Of a stretch of DNA of 64,000 nucleotides, positions 16,994 to 25,365 are shown piece by piece. Numbering within the stretch: position 1 is the first letter of the stretch; each line of letters starts with the position of its first letter. The notes under the pieces were generated by a model. The model worked only from the letters and a program-made list of their open reading frames with translations, had not been told where the DNA came from and did not search any database. The DNA is from Pseudomonadota bacterium (GTDB lineage Bacteria > Pseudomonadota > Gammaproteobacteria > Ga0077536), in the NCBI GenBank assembly GCA_016719885.1, contig JADJYF010000027.1:1-64000 (forward strand), in the 5' to 3' direction. The position numbers and the translations under genes were made by a program.

Positions 16994-17983
16994 TCAGGCC
17001 GCCTTGCGTCGGCGCGCCAGCGCCAGCAAGCCGAACGCGGGGGCGAACAGCCACGCGGCGCCCGGCAGCGGCACCGGCGTCGGCTCGAAGGCCGCCGCGA
17101 ACACGTCCGCCACCAGGGCGTGCACGCCGGTGGTCGGGTGCACGCCATCCCAGAACACGTGGCTGGACGGGTCCGCGCAGGCGCTGTCGTCGAACAGGTC
17201 GTCGACGCAGGGCGTGGTGGTGTCGGTAAAGCCCAGCGCCGCGGCGTTGGCGAGCAGGGCGTTGAAGGCGCCGAAGATGTCGACCACGTGGACCTTGCCG
17301 CCGCCGCCCGCGGCGAGGCTCACAAGGCCGTTGTTGAATGCCAGCGTCGCGCCAGTGAGTTCAGGGGAACGGCCAGTCGCGATGCCGCTCGGCGTGCGCC
17401 CGAGATCGGGCAGGTTGCCGACGAACACGTCGACCGCGCCGAGCGCGAGCAGTTGATCGATGGCGTTGCCGACGTTCGTGAGCGAAATCGGCACCACGTC
17501 CAGCGGCGAGGCGAAGCCGATACTGACCGCGTTGTTGATGTCGTTGGCACCGATCCACAGCGCGAAAGCGGTGTTCTGGCCGGTGACGTTTGGCACCAAG
17601 GGCAGCTGGGCGTTGAGGCCCGTGGCGGCATTGGCGAGCAGGCCGCCGAACAGCGGCACGGCGCTGAAGTCATCATCACCGGCGTTGTCGCGGCCGTTGA
17701 TGACGCCGGAGAACGCGCCGCCCATGGCGGCATTGCCGATGGCGATACCGGGATGGCTCGCCGCATAGTACTCGGCCCACACCGGGCCATTGCTGAAGCG
17801 GCCCGGGAAGTAAGGCTCGTTCGGCTCCGCGAAGAAACCGAAGCTCGCACTCGACAGTGCGCTGAACAGCCGCCCCGTGTCGGACAGGCTGTCGCCCAGT
17901 ATGCCGAGGGTGGAAAAGGCGGCGTGGGCCGGCATCTGGCAGGCGGCCAGTGCTAGCCCTAGGAATGCGGAACGAATCTTCAT
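16994..17983 (-). CDS. Secreted SGNH/GDSL-family lipase/esterase with VPLPA/PEP-CTERM sorting tail
   Basis: This is a 329-residue protein from ATG 17983. The signal peptide is residues 1-21 (…LGLALAACQMPAHA). Catalytic Ser32 is in GDSLSDTG, the oxyanion Asn is in WIGANDINN, and the Asp-His pair is in FWDGVHPT, so all SGNH blocks are present. The C-terminus has VPLPGAAWL, a hydrophobic helix and the basic tail ARRRKAA, which is a PEP/VPLPA-CTERM signal cut by an exosortase-type enzyme. It is predicted to be an exported ester hydrolase released or anchored at the surface. No exosortase gene lies in this window. It is divergent from the amine dehydrogenase operon. Confidence 0.9.
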   Translation of the reverse strand: MKIRSAFLGLALAACQMPAHAAFSTLGILGDSLSDTGRLFSALSSASFGFFAEPNEPYFPGRFSNGPVWAEYYAASHPGIAIGNAAMGGAFSGVINGRDNAGDDDFSAVPLFGGLLANAATGLNAQLPLVPNVTGQNTAFALWIGANDINNAVSIGFASPLDVVPISLTNVGNAIDQLLALGAVDVFVGNLPDLGRTPSGIATGRSPELTGATLAFNNGLVSLAAGGGGKVHVVDIFGAFNALLANAAALGFTDTTTPCVDDLFDDSACADPSSHVFWDGVHPTTGVHALVADVFAAAFEPTPVPLPGAAWLFAPAFGLLALARRRKAA

Positions 17984-18163
17984 GGTGTACCTACCTTGGT
18001 TCGAGAATGAAACCGGGTACTGAATATAGCACCGCGAGCGCACGCCACCGTTCGCATTGGCCGTCGCCCTTGGCTAGAATCGTGACTCGCTCCCGGGTTC
18101 GGCGCCGACTTTCGCGTTGGGTCGGGCGTGGTGCGTGGGCAAACAACGATGGAGGCGACGACG

Positions 18164-19318
18164 GTGATTCGAGCAAGCAACATCCTGCGTGTCGGATTCG
18201 CGCTGGCCGCGTGGTGCGGCGCAGCCCTGGCCGCCGACCCGATTCCGCCCGAGAAAATCGGCGTGGCCCCGGCGCCCGCGGCGACCCCCCATCGGCTGTA
18301 CCTGACGGACCTGCAGATTGCGCACATCACCGATGGCCTGGTGCACATCGTCGACGGTCAGTCCTTCAAGTACCTCGGCATGTTCTCCACCGGCCTGTTC
18401 GGCATCACGGCGCTCAGTGCCGACAGCTCCGAGATGCTGGTTGCCTCCACCTACTACAGCAAGCGCAATCGCGGTGACCGCTTCGACCAGCTCGAGGCTT
18501 ACGACACCAAGACCTTCGCGCTCAAGAAAGAAATCCAGATCCCGGCCAAGCACGCCATGGCGCTACCCTACAAGGGCACCATCGCGCCGTCGGTCGACGA
18601 CGCCTGGGTGTTCATCCAGAACGCCACGCCGCTGTCGTCGGTGACGGTGGTCGACCACAAGGCCTGGAAGGTCACCGCCGAGATCCCGACGCTGGGCTGC
18701 TGGATCGTGCTGCCATCGCAGAGCAACCCGCGCCGCTTCGCGACCCTGTGCGGCGACGGCACGCTGGTCACCGTGACCTTGAACGAGAAGGGCGACAGCG
18801 CCACCCAGGCGCGCAGCGAGAAGCTGTTCGACGCCGACAAGGACCCCTTGTTCGTGCAGGGCGAGCGCGTCGGCGACAGCTATTACTTCGTGTCCTACGA
18901 AGGCAACGTCAAGGTCATCAATGTCGCCGGCGACACCGCCAAGCTCGAAGACAGCTGGTCGCTGGTCGACGACGCGGACAAAAAGGCCGGCTGGAAACCG
19001 GGCGGCTACCAGCTGCAGGCCGTGCATGCACAGACCAAGCGCCTGTACGTGGGCATGCATGACGGCGCCAAGAACGGCAGCCACAAGAATCCGGCCAAGG
19101 AGATCTGGGTGTTCGATCTGGCCACCAAGAAGCGCATCCAGCGTGCGCCGGGCTCGAATTCCATCGCCATGGCCCTGACCAAGGAAGCCAAGCCCACGCT
19201 CTATGCCTATGACGGCATGAATCTCAATTTCGTGCGCTACGAGACAGCGCCGGAATTGAAACCGGTGGCGAGCGGCGACAAGGTCGGCGATTTCGCGGGC
19301 CTCGTCGAGACCCATTGA
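18164..19318 (+). CDS. aauB: Aromatic amine dehydrogenase heavy (beta-propeller) chain
   Basis: This is a 384-residue protein with signal peptide …FALAAWCGAALA. GTG 18164 is preferred because GGAGG lies eight bases upstream, although ATG 18149 and GTG 18128 are in frame. The body is a MauB/AauB-type seven-bladed propeller: RLYLTDLQIAHITDGLVHIV, LEAYDTKTFALKKEI, RLYVGMHDGAKNGSHKNPAKE and the ending KVGDFAGLVETH. It is the large periplasmic subunit that holds the TTQ-bearing small subunit of amine dehydrogenases. The other subunit genes follow directly. Assignment to aromatic amine rather than methylamine dehydrogenase rests on the light chain. Confidence 0.85.
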   Translation: MIRASNILRVGFALAAWCGAALAADPIPPEKIGVAPAPAATPHRLYLTDLQIAHITDGLVHIVDGQSFKYLGMFSTGLFGITALSADSSEMLVASTYYSKRNRGDRFDQLEAYDTKTFALKKEIQIPAKHAMALPYKGTIAPSVDDAWVFIQNATPLSSVTVVDHKAWKVTAEIPTLGCWIVLPSQSNPRRFATLCGDGTLVTVTLNEKGDSATQARSEKLFDADKDPLFVQGERVGDSYYFVSYEGNVKVINVAGDTAKLEDSWSLVDDADKKAGWKPGGYQLQAVHAQTKRLYVGMHDGAKNGSHKNPAKEIWVFDLATKKRIQRAPGSNSIAMALTKEAKPTLYAYDGMNLNFVRYETAPELKPVASGDKVGDFAGLVETH

Positions 19319-19322
19319 GCCC

Positions 19323-19868
19323 ATGTCCCTGGACCCGGTGGTGACGCATCTCGTGGCGGCGGCGCTCGCCATGCTGCTGCTGATCGGCGCGTGGCAGAAG
19401 CTGCGCGACCAGCTGGCGTTTCGCACCGCGCTCGAAGCCTATGACATCGTGCCGGCCAACAGCCTGTCGGCGCTCGCCGCATGGCTGCTGCCCTGCGCCG
19501 AAGTGCTGGCCGCGGTGGCGCTGGTGGTCGATCGCACGCGTGGCTATGGCGTGGCCCTGGCCGCGCTGCTGCTGTGCGTGGTGACGGCCGCCGTGATCGT
19601 CAACCTGCTGCGTGGCCGCACCGATCTCGGCTGCGGCTGCGGCGGCATCGAAGATGAACAGACACTGTCCTGGGCACTGGTGGCGCGCAACGGCGTACTG
19701 CTGCTGTTGCTGGCGGTAGTGGCGATGGAGCCTGCCGCGCGCGACCTCAACGGGCTCGATTACCTGACGGTCGCGGCCGGCGCCTGTGCGCTCTATGGCC
19801 TGTATGCGATGGTCAATCAATTGCTCGCCAACCAGCCGCGCCTCGCGCGCCTGAGGACGCTCGCATGA
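19323..19868 (+). CDS. aauE: MauE-type membrane protein for amine dehydrogenase maturation
   Basis: This 181-residue protein has four or five hydrophobic helices (HLVAAALAMLLLIGAW…, LLPCAEVLAAVALVV, VALAALLLCVVTAAVIV) and a DLGCGCGGIEDEQ cysteine motif in a loop, the mark of MauE. Family work links MauE with MauD in forming the many disulfides of the small subunit in the periplasm. It starts four bases after the heavy-chain stop and overlaps the MauD-type gene by four bases (ATGA), so expression is coupled. Confidence 0.85.
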   Translation: MSLDPVVTHLVAAALAMLLLIGAWQKLRDQLAFRTALEAYDIVPANSLSALAAWLLPCAEVLAAVALVVDRTRGYGVALAALLLCVVTAAVIVNLLRGRTDLGCGCGGIEDEQTLSWALVARNGVLLLLLAVVAMEPAARDLNGLDYLTVAAGACALYGLYAMVNQLLANQPRLARLRTLA

Positions 19869-20452
19869 ACGAGGCCTTGCTGGTGGCGGTGGTGGTGCTG
19901 TGGATCCTGGTCATCGCGCTGGTGGTGGCGGTGTTCGCGCTGGCCCGCCAGATCGGCGTGCTCTACGAACGCGTGGCGCCGATGGGCGCGCTCATGATGG
20001 ACGAGGGCCCGAAGGTCGGCGACCTCGCGCCGGTGTTCAACCTGGCGACGCTGGCCGGGCCGCGCGTGCAGGTCGGCGCGCCGGGCACGCACAGCACCCT
20101 GGTGTTCTTCGTCTCGCCCACCTGCCCGGTGTGCAAGAAGCTCATTCCGGTGCTGCGCTCGTCGGCCAAGGTCGAAAGCGCGTGGCTGCGCATCGTGCTG
20201 GCCAGCGACGGTGATGAAGCGCGCCAGCGCGCCTTCTACGAGAAGGCTGAACTCGGCGATTTTCCCTACGTGCTCTCCACCGATCTCGGCATGGCCTACA
20301 AGGTCGGCAAGCTGCCGTTCGCGGTCTTGATCGATGAACAGGGACGGGTGCGCGCCAAGGGCCTCATCAATTCGCGCGAGCAGTTGGAAAGCCTCTTCAC
20401 GGCCAAGGATCTGGGCGTGGAGTCGATTCAGGAATATTTGCAGAAAGCATAA
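19865..20452 (+). CDS. aauD: MauD-type thioredoxin-like disulfide protein
   Basis: This 195-residue protein has an N-terminal membrane anchor (LLVAVVVLWILVIALVVAVF) and a thioredoxin fold whose active site reads FFVSPTCPVCKKL (CPVC). The cis-Pro segment is GKLPFAVLIDEQGR. In amine dehydrogenase operons MauD is needed for correct disulfide pairing and stability of the TTQ subunit. It lies between the MauE-type and light-chain genes, exactly as in known clusters. Confidence 0.9.
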   Translation: MNEALLVAVVVLWILVIALVVAVFALARQIGVLYERVAPMGALMMDEGPKVGDLAPVFNLATLAGPRVQVGAPGTHSTLVFFVSPTCPVCKKLIPVLRSSAKVESAWLRIVLASDGDEARQRAFYEKAELGDFPYVLSTDLGMAYKVGKLPFAVLIDEQGRVRAKGLINSREQLESLFTAKDLGVESIQEYLQKA

Positions 20453-20472
20453 CCACGAGTGGGGACCCGCTT

Positions 20473-21012
20473 ATGAAATGGTTCGACGAGTTTATCGAGC
20501 GTCAGACGCGCGCCGTGGCGCAAAAGACCTCGCGGCGCAGTGCGTTGACGAAAATCAGCCGCGCGCTGGTCGGAACCGCGTTCCTGCTGCCGGTGTTGCC
20601 GTTCGCGCGCGTGGCCCAGGCCGCCCACGGCGGCGGCGCCGCGCCCGATACCAAGCTCGATCCCATGAACGACACCCACTGCGAATACTGGCGCTATTGT
20701 TCGCTGGACGGTTTCCTGTGTACCTGCTGCGGCGGATCGACCACGCAGTGCCCGCCGGGGACACAGGCCTCGTCGGTGACCTGGATCGGCACCTGCCACA
20801 ATCCTGACGATGGTCGCGACTACATCGTCAGCTACAACGACTGCTGCGGCGTCGCGTCCTGTGGTCGCTGTTTCTGCAATACCAACGAAGGCGAGCGCCC
20901 CGGCTACCGGATGTCGGTGCACAACGACGTCAACTGGTGCATGGGCAACGAGAGCAGCATCTACCACTGCACGGTGTCGGTGGTGCTGGGTGTATCGGGC
21001 GGCGCCGGCTGA
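20473..21012 (+). CDS. aauA: Aromatic amine dehydrogenase light chain (TTQ precursor)
   Basis: This 179-residue protein has a Tat-like leader (SRRSALTKISRAL… ending VAQA, about residue 50). The mature part holds 14 cysteines and both tryptophans that crosslink to tryptophan tryptophylquinone: SSVTWIGTC and HNDVNWCMG. The arrangement CTCCGG, WIGTCHNP and SCGRCFC resembles aromatic amine dehydrogenase as I recall it, which has two cysteines more than methylamine dehydrogenase. The enzyme oxidises phenylethylamine, tyramine or tryptamine to aldehydes and passes electrons to a periplasmic carrier. No mauG-type di-haem enzyme, needed in methylamine dehydrogenase for TTQ formation, is in the window. 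Confidence 0.9.
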   Translation: MKWFDEFIERQTRAVAQKTSRRSALTKISRALVGTAFLLPVLPFARVAQAAHGGGAAPDTKLDPMNDTHCEYWRYCSLDGFLCTCCGGSTTQCPPGTQASSVTWIGTCHNPDDGRDYIVSYNDCCGVASCGRCFCNTNEGERPGYRMSVHNDVNWCMGNESSIYHCTVSVVLGVSGGAG

Positions 21013-21014
21013 AC

Positions 21015-21494
21015 GTGCGCCTCCGTCGTTTTCCGCCGGTCGCGGCCCTGCTCGTCGCGACCCTCGTCGCGACCCTCGCCGCGAGCGTCGCGGCCGGACC
21101 TTCCGTGCAGACTGCCCACACCACGCCCGCCGAACTCGATTACCTGCAATTCTGCTCTGGCTGCCATCAGGACGATGGTGGCGGTAGCGTCGCCAACCAC
21201 GTGCCGCGTCTGCCGGGCAGCGTCGGCCATTTCGCCCGCACCGCCGAGGGGCGGGCCTTCCTGATCCAGGTCGGCGGCGTGGCCCAGGCGCCGATCTCGG
21301 ACGCGGCGGTGGCGGCGCTGTTGAACTGGATGCTGCCGGCATTCGACGGCGCCAACCTGCCGCAAGACTTCGCGCCCTACAGCGCCGCCGAAGTTGCCAA
21401 GGCGCGGGCCGTGCGTCCGGGCGACCTCGCGGCGGCGCGCGCGGTGATCGCGGCGCAGCTCCGTGCACAGGGCATCGAGGTCGCGAAGTACTGA
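21015..21494 (+). CDS. Small periplasmic mono-haem cytochrome c of the amine dehydrogenase operon
   Basis: This is a 159-residue protein from GTG 21015, two bases after the light-chain stop. The signal peptide is rich in Leu/Val/Ala and contains a short internal repeat (LVATLVATL). The haem site is CSGCH (about residues 46-50), and a downstream Met in NWMLPAFDG could be the axial ligand. It probably carries electrons from the TTQ enzyme to the respiratory chain. I recall a similar small cytochrome gene after aauA in the Alcaligenes cluster. It ends the operon. Confidence 0.8.
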   Translation: MRLRRFPPVAALLVATLVATLAASVAAGPSVQTAHTTPAELDYLQFCSGCHQDDGGGSVANHVPRLPGSVGHFARTAEGRAFLIQVGGVAQAPISDAAVAALLNWMLPAFDGANLPQDFAPYSAAEVAKARAVRPGDLAAARAVIAAQLRAQGIEVAKY

Positions 21495-21581
21495 CCGCGT
21501 CGCCTTCCGCGCAGTTCGCTTCTACCTCGATGGATAGCGGATTTCCCTAGTACATTTCCACATTTAGCGCGCTTCAAAGCC

Positions 21582-21611
21582 TTGGCAGGTCGCGACCATA
21601 CGGCGTAGAAT
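21582..21611 (+). promoter_or_regulatory. Sigma-70-like promoter for the oxidoreductase operon
   Basis: TTGGCA (21582-21587) is followed after 18 bases by TAGAAT (21606-21611). It lies about 65 bases before the start codon of the GltD-like gene, in the only gap upstream of it. Confidence 0.5.
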
Positions 21612-21677
21612 CTCGGCCCGTTCTCGCATGTCGTACCCACCGGGATTGGACAGCCATCCCGCACGGAGGAGTGGCGA

Positions 21678-23486
21678 TTGAAGCCCACAGATATCGGTAA
21701 TCCCAACTACTTTCACAAAGTCGTTGACTGTCAGTGGGCCTGCCCGGCCCATACCCCTGTCCCCGAATACATTCGCCTGATCGCGGCCGGCCGTTACGCC
21801 GACGCCTACATGGTCAATTGGAAGTCGAATGTGTTCCCCGGCATTCTCGGTCGCACCTGCGACCGTCCCTGCGAACCGGCCTGCCGGCGCGGGCGTGTCG
21901 AGGAAGAGCCGGTCGCCATCTGCCGCCTGAAGCGCGTCGCCGCCGACTACAAGGGCGACGTCAGCGCGCGCATGCCAGCGCCGGCCGCAAGCAAGAACGG
22001 CAAGCGCGTGGCCTGCATCGGCGGCGGCCCGGCCTCGCTGACGGTCGCGCGCGATCTCGCGCCGCTCGGCTACGACGTCACGGTCTACGACGGCGCCGAA
22101 CGCGCCGGCGGCATGATTCGCAGCCAGATCCCGAAATTCCGCCTGCCCGAGGAAGTGATCGACGAAGAGGTCGGCTACATCCTGAACCAGGGCGTCAATT
22201 TCAAGAGCGGCGTGTGGGTCAACTCGCTGAAGGACATCCTGGCGGAAAAATACGACGCGGTGTTCGTCGGCACCGGCGCACCGCGCGGCCGCGATCTGAA
22301 CATCCCGGGTCGCAAGGAAGCCGCCGAGCACATCCACATCGGCATCGACTGGCTGTCGTCGGTCGCTTTCGGCCACATCGACAAGATCGCCAAGCGCGTC
22401 ATCGTGCTCGGCGGCGGCAACACCGCGATGGACTGCTGCCGTTCTTCCAAGCGCCTCGGCGGCGAGGAAGTCACGGTCATCGTGCGTTCCAGCTTCGAGG
22501 AAATGAAAGCCTCGCCGTGGGAAAAGGAAGACGCCCAGCACGAAGGCATTCCGATTCTGAACTTCATGGTGCCGAAGACCTTCGAGCACGACAACGGCAA
22601 GCTGACCGGCATGACCTTCGAAACCGTGCGCGCCGAGTACGACGCCAAGGGTCGCCGCTCGCTGGTGCCTACCGGTGAAGCGGACAAGTTCGTACCCTGC
22701 GACGCGGTGCTGATCGCGGTCGGCCAGGAGAACGCCTTCCCCTGGATCGAACGCGACATCGGGCTCGAGTTCAACGAATGGGACATGCCCAAGCTCAACG
22801 AAGCGACCTTCCAGTCCACCATCCCGAACGTGTTCTTCGGCGGTGACGCGGCGCTCGGTCCCAAGAACATCATCTGGGCCGTCGCCCATGGTCACGACGC
22901 CGCGGTCTCGATCGACAAGTTCCTGAACGGCGATGTGCTCGAGGATCGCCCGCTGCCGGCCGTGGCCGTGACCTCGCAGAAGATGGGCATCCACGAGTGG
23001 AGCTACGACAACGATGTCTCCAACGACCATCGTTTCAAGGTGCCGCTGAAGGATCTCAAGCAGGCGCTAGCCAATATCAAGGTCGAGGTCGAACTCGGCT
23101 TCGATCAGAAACTGGCGCTGGCCGAAGCCGAGCGTTGCTTGAACTGCGACGTGCAGACCGTCTTCACCGACAAGCTGTGCATCGAGTGCGATGCCTGCGT
23201 CGACATCTGCCCGGTCGATTGCATCAACTTCACCGCCAACGGCGAGGAAGTCGAGGTGCGTTCGCGGCTGCGCGCGCCATCCACCGAGAAGTCCCAGGAT
23301 CTCTACGTGTCCGGTCCGCTCAAGACCGAGCGCGTGATGATCAAGGACGAGAACGTCTGCCTGCATTGCGGCCTGTGTGCCGAGCGCTGCCCGACGGGCG
23401 CCTGGGACATGCAGAAATACCTGATGGAGATGGAACATGCAGGACCGGGCTGCCGCGGCAAGCGCGCCGGCGCCCGCGCGGCCTGA
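21678..23486 (+). CDS. GltD-like FAD/NAD(P) oxidoreductase fused to a 2x[4Fe-4S] ferredoxin domain
   Basis: This 602-residue protein starts at TTG 21678 with GGAGGA seven bases upstream. It has an N-terminal Fe-S-binding helical domain (CQWACPAHTPVP…GRTCDRPCEPAC), an FAD motif CIGGGPASLTVARDLA near residue 115, and an NAD(P) motif VLGGGNTAMDCCRSS near 245. Two ferredoxin motifs lie at the end: CIECDACVDICPVDC (about 500-515) and CLHCGLCAERCP (about 561-572). It should pass electrons between NAD(P)H and ferredoxin-type centres. The next genes encode a 2-oxoacid:ferredoxin oxidoreductase, so it is probably the electron outlet of that complex, comparable to the third Kor protein known from Thauera. 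Confidence 0.85.
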   Translation: MKPTDIGNPNYFHKVVDCQWACPAHTPVPEYIRLIAAGRYADAYMVNWKSNVFPGILGRTCDRPCEPACRRGRVEEEPVAICRLKRVAADYKGDVSARMPAPAASKNGKRVACIGGGPASLTVARDLAPLGYDVTVYDGAERAGGMIRSQIPKFRLPEEVIDEEVGYILNQGVNFKSGVWVNSLKDILAEKYDAVFVGTGAPRGRDLNIPGRKEAAEHIHIGIDWLSSVAFGHIDKIAKRVIVLGGGNTAMDCCRSSKRLGGEEVTVIVRSSFEEMKASPWEKEDAQHEGIPILNFMVPKTFEHDNGKLTGMTFETVRAEYDAKGRRSLVPTGEADKFVPCDAVLIAVGQENAFPWIERDIGLEFNEWDMPKLNEATFQSTIPNVFFGGDAALGPKNIIWAVAHGHDAAVSIDKFLNGDVLEDRPLPAVAVTSQKMGIHEWSYDNDVSNDHRFKVPLKDLKQALANIKVEVELGFDQKLALAEAERCLNCDVQTVFTDKLCIECDACVDICPVDCINFTANGEEVEVRSRLRAPSTEKSQDLYVSGPLKTERVMIKDENVCLHCGLCAERCPTGAWDMQKYLMEMEHAGPGCRGKRAGARAA

Positions 23487-23505
23487 TCGGAGCCTTGCAA
23501 ACCAC

Positions 23506-25350
23506 ATGAAGAAGCAACTCGCAGCGGTCAACGACTTCGTCGTCAAGTTCGCCAACGTCAACGGCTCGGGCTCGGCCTCGGCCAACACGCTGTTCGCCAA
23601 GTCCATCATGCGCATGGGTGTGCCGGTCAGCCCGCGCAACATCTTTCCGTCCAACATCCAGGGCCTGCCGACCTGGTACGAAGTGCGGGTGTCGGAGCGC
23701 GGCTGGCTGGGGCGCCGTGGCGGCGTCGATCTGATGGTCGCCATGAATCCCCAGACCTGGAACGAGGACGTCAAGGAAATCGCCGCCGGCGGTTACCTGT
23801 TCTACGATTCCACCAAGCCCATGCCGGCCTCCAAGTTCCGTGATGACATCACCGTCATCGGCATGCCGCTGACCCAGATCTGCAACCGCACCTATACCGA
23901 TGCGCGCCAGCGTCAGCTGTTCAAGAACATCATCTATGTCGGCGCGCTGTCGGCGCTGCTGGACATCGACCCGGAAGCGATCAAGAAGCTGATTGCCGAG
24001 CAGTACCGCGGCAAGGAAGCGCTGCTCGATTCCAACATCAAGGCCTTCGAGATGGGCCGCGATTACGCGCGCGCCGAGTTCAAGTGCCCGATAGGGCTGC
24101 GCTGCGAAGCGCGCGACGCGGTCGGCGACCAGATCTTCCTGGAAGGCAACAGCGCGGCGGCCTTGGGCGCGGTCTATGGCGGCGCGACGGTGTGCGCCTG
24201 GTATCCGATCACGCCGTCGTCCTCGGTGGCCGAGGCCTTCGAGCGTCACTGCAAGAAATTCCGTCGCGAGCCGGAAACCGGCGACGCGCGTTTCGCCATC
24301 ATCCAGGCCGAGGACGAACTCGCCTCGATCGGCATGGTGATCGGCGCGGCCTGGAACGGCTCGCGCTCTTTCACCGCGACCTCCGGCCCGGGCATCTCGC
24401 TCATGCAGGAGTTCATCGGTCTCGCCTATTTCGCCGAGATCCCGGCGGTCATCATCGACGTGCAGCGCGGCGGTCCGTCGACCGGCATGCCGACCCGCAC
24501 CCAGCAGTCGGATGTCTTGTCCTGCGCCTACGCGTCCCACGGCGACACCAAGCACGTGTTGCTGTTCCCGGAAGACCCGCGCGAAGCCTTCGAGCTGACG
24601 GCACTGGCCTTCGACTATGCCGACCGCCTGCAGACGCCAATCTTCGTGATGTCCGATCTCGACATCGGCATGAACGAGCGCCTGTGCAAGCCGCTGTCCT
24701 GGGATGACAGCAAGCTCATCGATCGCGGCAAGGTCATGACCGAGGAAATGCTCGACGCCGGCACGGCCTTCGGCCGCTACCTCGACGTCGACGGCGATGG
24801 CATTCCCTATCGCACCTATCCTGGCACGCACCCGAAGTCGGGCGCCTATTTCACGCGCGGCACCACCAAGGACCGCATGGCGAAATACAGCGAGGCGGGC
24901 CCGGACTACATCGAGAACATGGAGCGCCTGCTCAAGAAGTTCGAGACCGCCAAGAGCATCCTGCCGGCGCCGGTGCGTCATGCCAACAAGGTCGCGACGC
25001 GGATCGGCGTCATGTACTACGGCTCGACTTCGCCGGCCATGGAAGAAGCCTTCGAACTGCTGCAGGAAGACGGCATCGTGGTCGACGGTCTGCGCATCCG
25101 CGCCTTCCCCTTCCACGAGGACGTCGAGAAGTTCGTGGCCGCGCACGACATGGTGTTCCTGGTCGAACAGAACCGCGATGCGCAGCTGCGCACCCTGCTC
25201 ATGACCGAGTGCGAGATGGACCCGGCCAAGCTCACGCCGGTGCTGCACTACGATGGCACGCCGATCACGGCGCGCTTCATCGCCGGCGCCATCGGCGCCA
25301 AGCTCGGTGCGAAGAACGCCCAGGCGCAACGCAGCGCCGCTGGTAACTGA
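23506..25350 (+). CDS. korA: 2-oxoacid:acceptor oxidoreductase, fused gamma-alpha subunit
   Basis: This is a 614-residue protein from ATG 23506 (20 bases after the flavoprotein stop). Residues 1-190 form the gamma domain (FANVNGSGSASANTLFAKSI, GGVDLMVAMNPQTW). The alpha domain then begins with GNSAAALGAVYGGATVCAWY. ITPSSSVAEAFE, TATSGPGISLMQEF and RGGPSTGMPTRTQQSDVL are its CoA/TPP-interface motifs. The enzyme oxidatively decarboxylates a 2-oxoacid to acyl-CoA. Substrate choice (2-oxoglutarate, pyruvate or others) cannot be read with confidence. It is in one operon with the flavoprotein and beta subunit. Confidence 0.88.
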   Translation: MKKQLAAVNDFVVKFANVNGSGSASANTLFAKSIMRMGVPVSPRNIFPSNIQGLPTWYEVRVSERGWLGRRGGVDLMVAMNPQTWNEDVKEIAAGGYLFYDSTKPMPASKFRDDITVIGMPLTQICNRTYTDARQRQLFKNIIYVGALSALLDIDPEAIKKLIAEQYRGKEALLDSNIKAFEMGRDYARAEFKCPIGLRCEARDAVGDQIFLEGNSAAALGAVYGGATVCAWYPITPSSSVAEAFERHCKKFRREPETGDARFAIIQAEDELASIGMVIGAAWNGSRSFTATSGPGISLMQEFIGLAYFAEIPAVIIDVQRGGPSTGMPTRTQQSDVLSCAYASHGDTKHVLLFPEDPREAFELTALAFDYADRLQTPIFVMSDLDIGMNERLCKPLSWDDSKLIDRGKVMTEEMLDAGTAFGRYLDVDGDGIPYRTYPGTHPKSGAYFTRGTTKDRMAKYSEAGPDYIENMERLLKKFETAKSILPAPVRHANKVATRIGVMYYGSTSPAMEEAFELLQEDGIVVDGLRIRAFPFHEDVEKFVAAHDMVFLVEQNRDAQLRTLLMTECEMDPAKLTPVLHYDGTPITARFIAGAIGAKLGAKNAQAQRSAAGN

Positions 25351-25365
25351 CAAGGCAGCAAACGC

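Noticed and set aside
20473..21012. Methylamine dehydrogenase light chain (mauA) as the name
   Set aside because: The cysteine pattern (two extra Cys) and the WIGTC and HNDVNWC context fit aromatic amine dehydrogenase better.
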